In this document: positions 36,973 through 37,918 of the stretch, piece by piece
How positions within the stretch are numbered: position 1 is the stretch's first letter
How the letters are laid out: the number at the start of each line of letters is the position of its first letter
DNA from: Candidatus Moranbacteria bacterium RIFCSPLOWO2_12_FULL_48_12
GTDB lineage: Bacteria > Patescibacteriota > Minisyncoccia > Moranbacterales > UBA1568
DNA length: 37,918 nt
NCBI GenBank assembly: GCA_001784735.1
Contig: MFSB01000006.1
Location: 1 to 37,918 of the forward strand
Direction: 5' to 3'
Notes under the pieces: generated by a model
What the model was told of the DNA's origin: nothing
The model's input: the letters and a program-made list of their open reading frames with translations, nothing else
Databases searched by the model: none
Translations under genes and position numbers: made by a program

Positions 36973-37918
36973 TTAGAGTTTCTCCAAAAACTCGAAGGTT
37001 TTTCCGTTCCGCAATTGGCCGCGGGCGGCGCTATAAAGACGCTCCATATCGATATTTTTCTCGATATCTTTGGTGTTCTTGTAGTGTTGAAGCGTCTTGT
37101 TCATTTCTGCCTCAACATCCTTGGCATCGATTTCAATTCCTTCTTCATACGCGAGCGCGTCGAGAAGGATATGTGCGGCCAGACGATTTTTGGCCTGCGC
37201 TAGCCAGTCCTTTTTCAGTTCATCTTCCGTTTTTTTCATACGAGCGAGATAATCAGAAAAATTGAGCCCCATCGACTGGATCTGCAATTCAAATTCGCGC
37301 ACCATCCGATTTGATTCTTCCTTTACGAGAATCTCCGGATACTCGACTTCCGCATGTTCCACCAGCGCATCGAGGATCCGGGTGCGGTGTTCTGCTTTAT
37401 GCTTAGCTTTCTGTTCCTCTAGCATCCCAGATCTCAGGTTTTCTTTCAGCTTTTCCAATGATTCAAATTTTCCCAGCCTTTGAGCGAACGCATCATCGAT
37501 TACTGGGATTTCGCGCTCCTGTACCACTCCCACTTTCACCTGAAAGGTCGCTGGTTTTCCTGCTAGATGCTTGGCATGATATTCCGCCGGAAAAGTCAGT
37601 TCGAAGGTTTTTTCCTCGCCCTCCTTCATCCCCACCAATTGTTCTTCGAAACCGGGGATGAAGACGCCCTTGCCCAATACGAGCGGATGCTTTTCGCTCT
37701 TGCCGTTTTCTATGAGTACGCCATTCTGCAAGACGGAAAAGTTCACCAATACGTTGTCGTCGAGGCACGCTTCGCGATTCACCGTCACCAGCTTCGCACG
37801 CATATCGGCCAGTCTTTTCAATTCTGCATCGACTTCTTTTTCTTCAATGGTGGCCAGTTGCTTGGCAAAAGCTTTGTTCGCTTTTTTTACCGCGTCTCGC
37901 CAAGACCCGAGCACTGGC
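36973..37918 (-). CDS. tig: trigger factor (N-terminus beyond window edge)
   Basis: PPIase-like LVLGKGVFIPGFEEQLVGMKEGEEKTFELTFPAEYHAKHLAGKPATFQVKV plus helical C-terminal domain; adjacent to clpP. Confidence 0.95.
   Translation of the reverse strand, partial: PVLGSWRDAVKKANKAFAKQLATIEEKEVDAELKRLADMRAKLVTVNREACLDDNVLVNFSVLQNGVLIENGKSEKHPLVLGKGVFIPGFEEQLVGMKEGEEKTFELTFPAEYHAKHLAGKPATFQVKVGVVQEREIPVIDDAFAQRLGKFESLEKLKENLRSGMLEEQKAKHKAEHRTRILDALVEHAEVEYPEILVKEESNRMVREFELQIQSMGLNFSDYLARMKKTEDELKKDWLAQAKNRLAAHILLDALAYEEGIEIDAKDVEAEMNKTLQHYKNTKDIEKNIDMERLYSAARGQLRNGKTFEFLEKL

Overview
The window looks like a chromosomal segment of a Candidate Phyla Radiation (Patescibacteria, Parcubacteria-like) bacterium. 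This is inferred from gene content: DUF4012 protein, lamin-tail/PKD surface protein, reduced ThrS, small hypothetical proteins. Housekeeping genes are ftsK (partial), rpoB-rpoC, a murein amidase, thrS, yvcK, an HU gene, rny, gpmI, clpP and tig (partial). There are three intact tRNA genes: Gly-CCC, Gly-TCC and Pro-TGG, all on the minus strand. No CRISPR array, rRNA, phage or classical transposase was seen. The most interesting content is non-coding. (1) Small GC-rich palindromes recur downstream of rpoC, in frame inside rpoB, and at matching D-loop, anticodon-loop and T-loop positions of degenerate tRNA fragments beside the real tRNA genes. This resembles the Rickettsia palindromic element idea, with tRNA-like targets. 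(2) A family of about 107-165 bp intergenic inverted repeats has CCCC...GGGG(TAAAC) ends and arms that differ between copies but stay complementary within each copy. (3) A self-contained radical-SAM cassette (non-canonical CX5CX2C motif, putative signal peptide) is inserted between a Nudix gene and yvcK and is bounded by an exact 33-bp direct repeat of the yvcK start. (4) An AAA+ ATPase gene is flanked by near-identical tRNA 3'-end-like direct repeats. All family assignments come from reading motifs by eye; no searches or folding were run.
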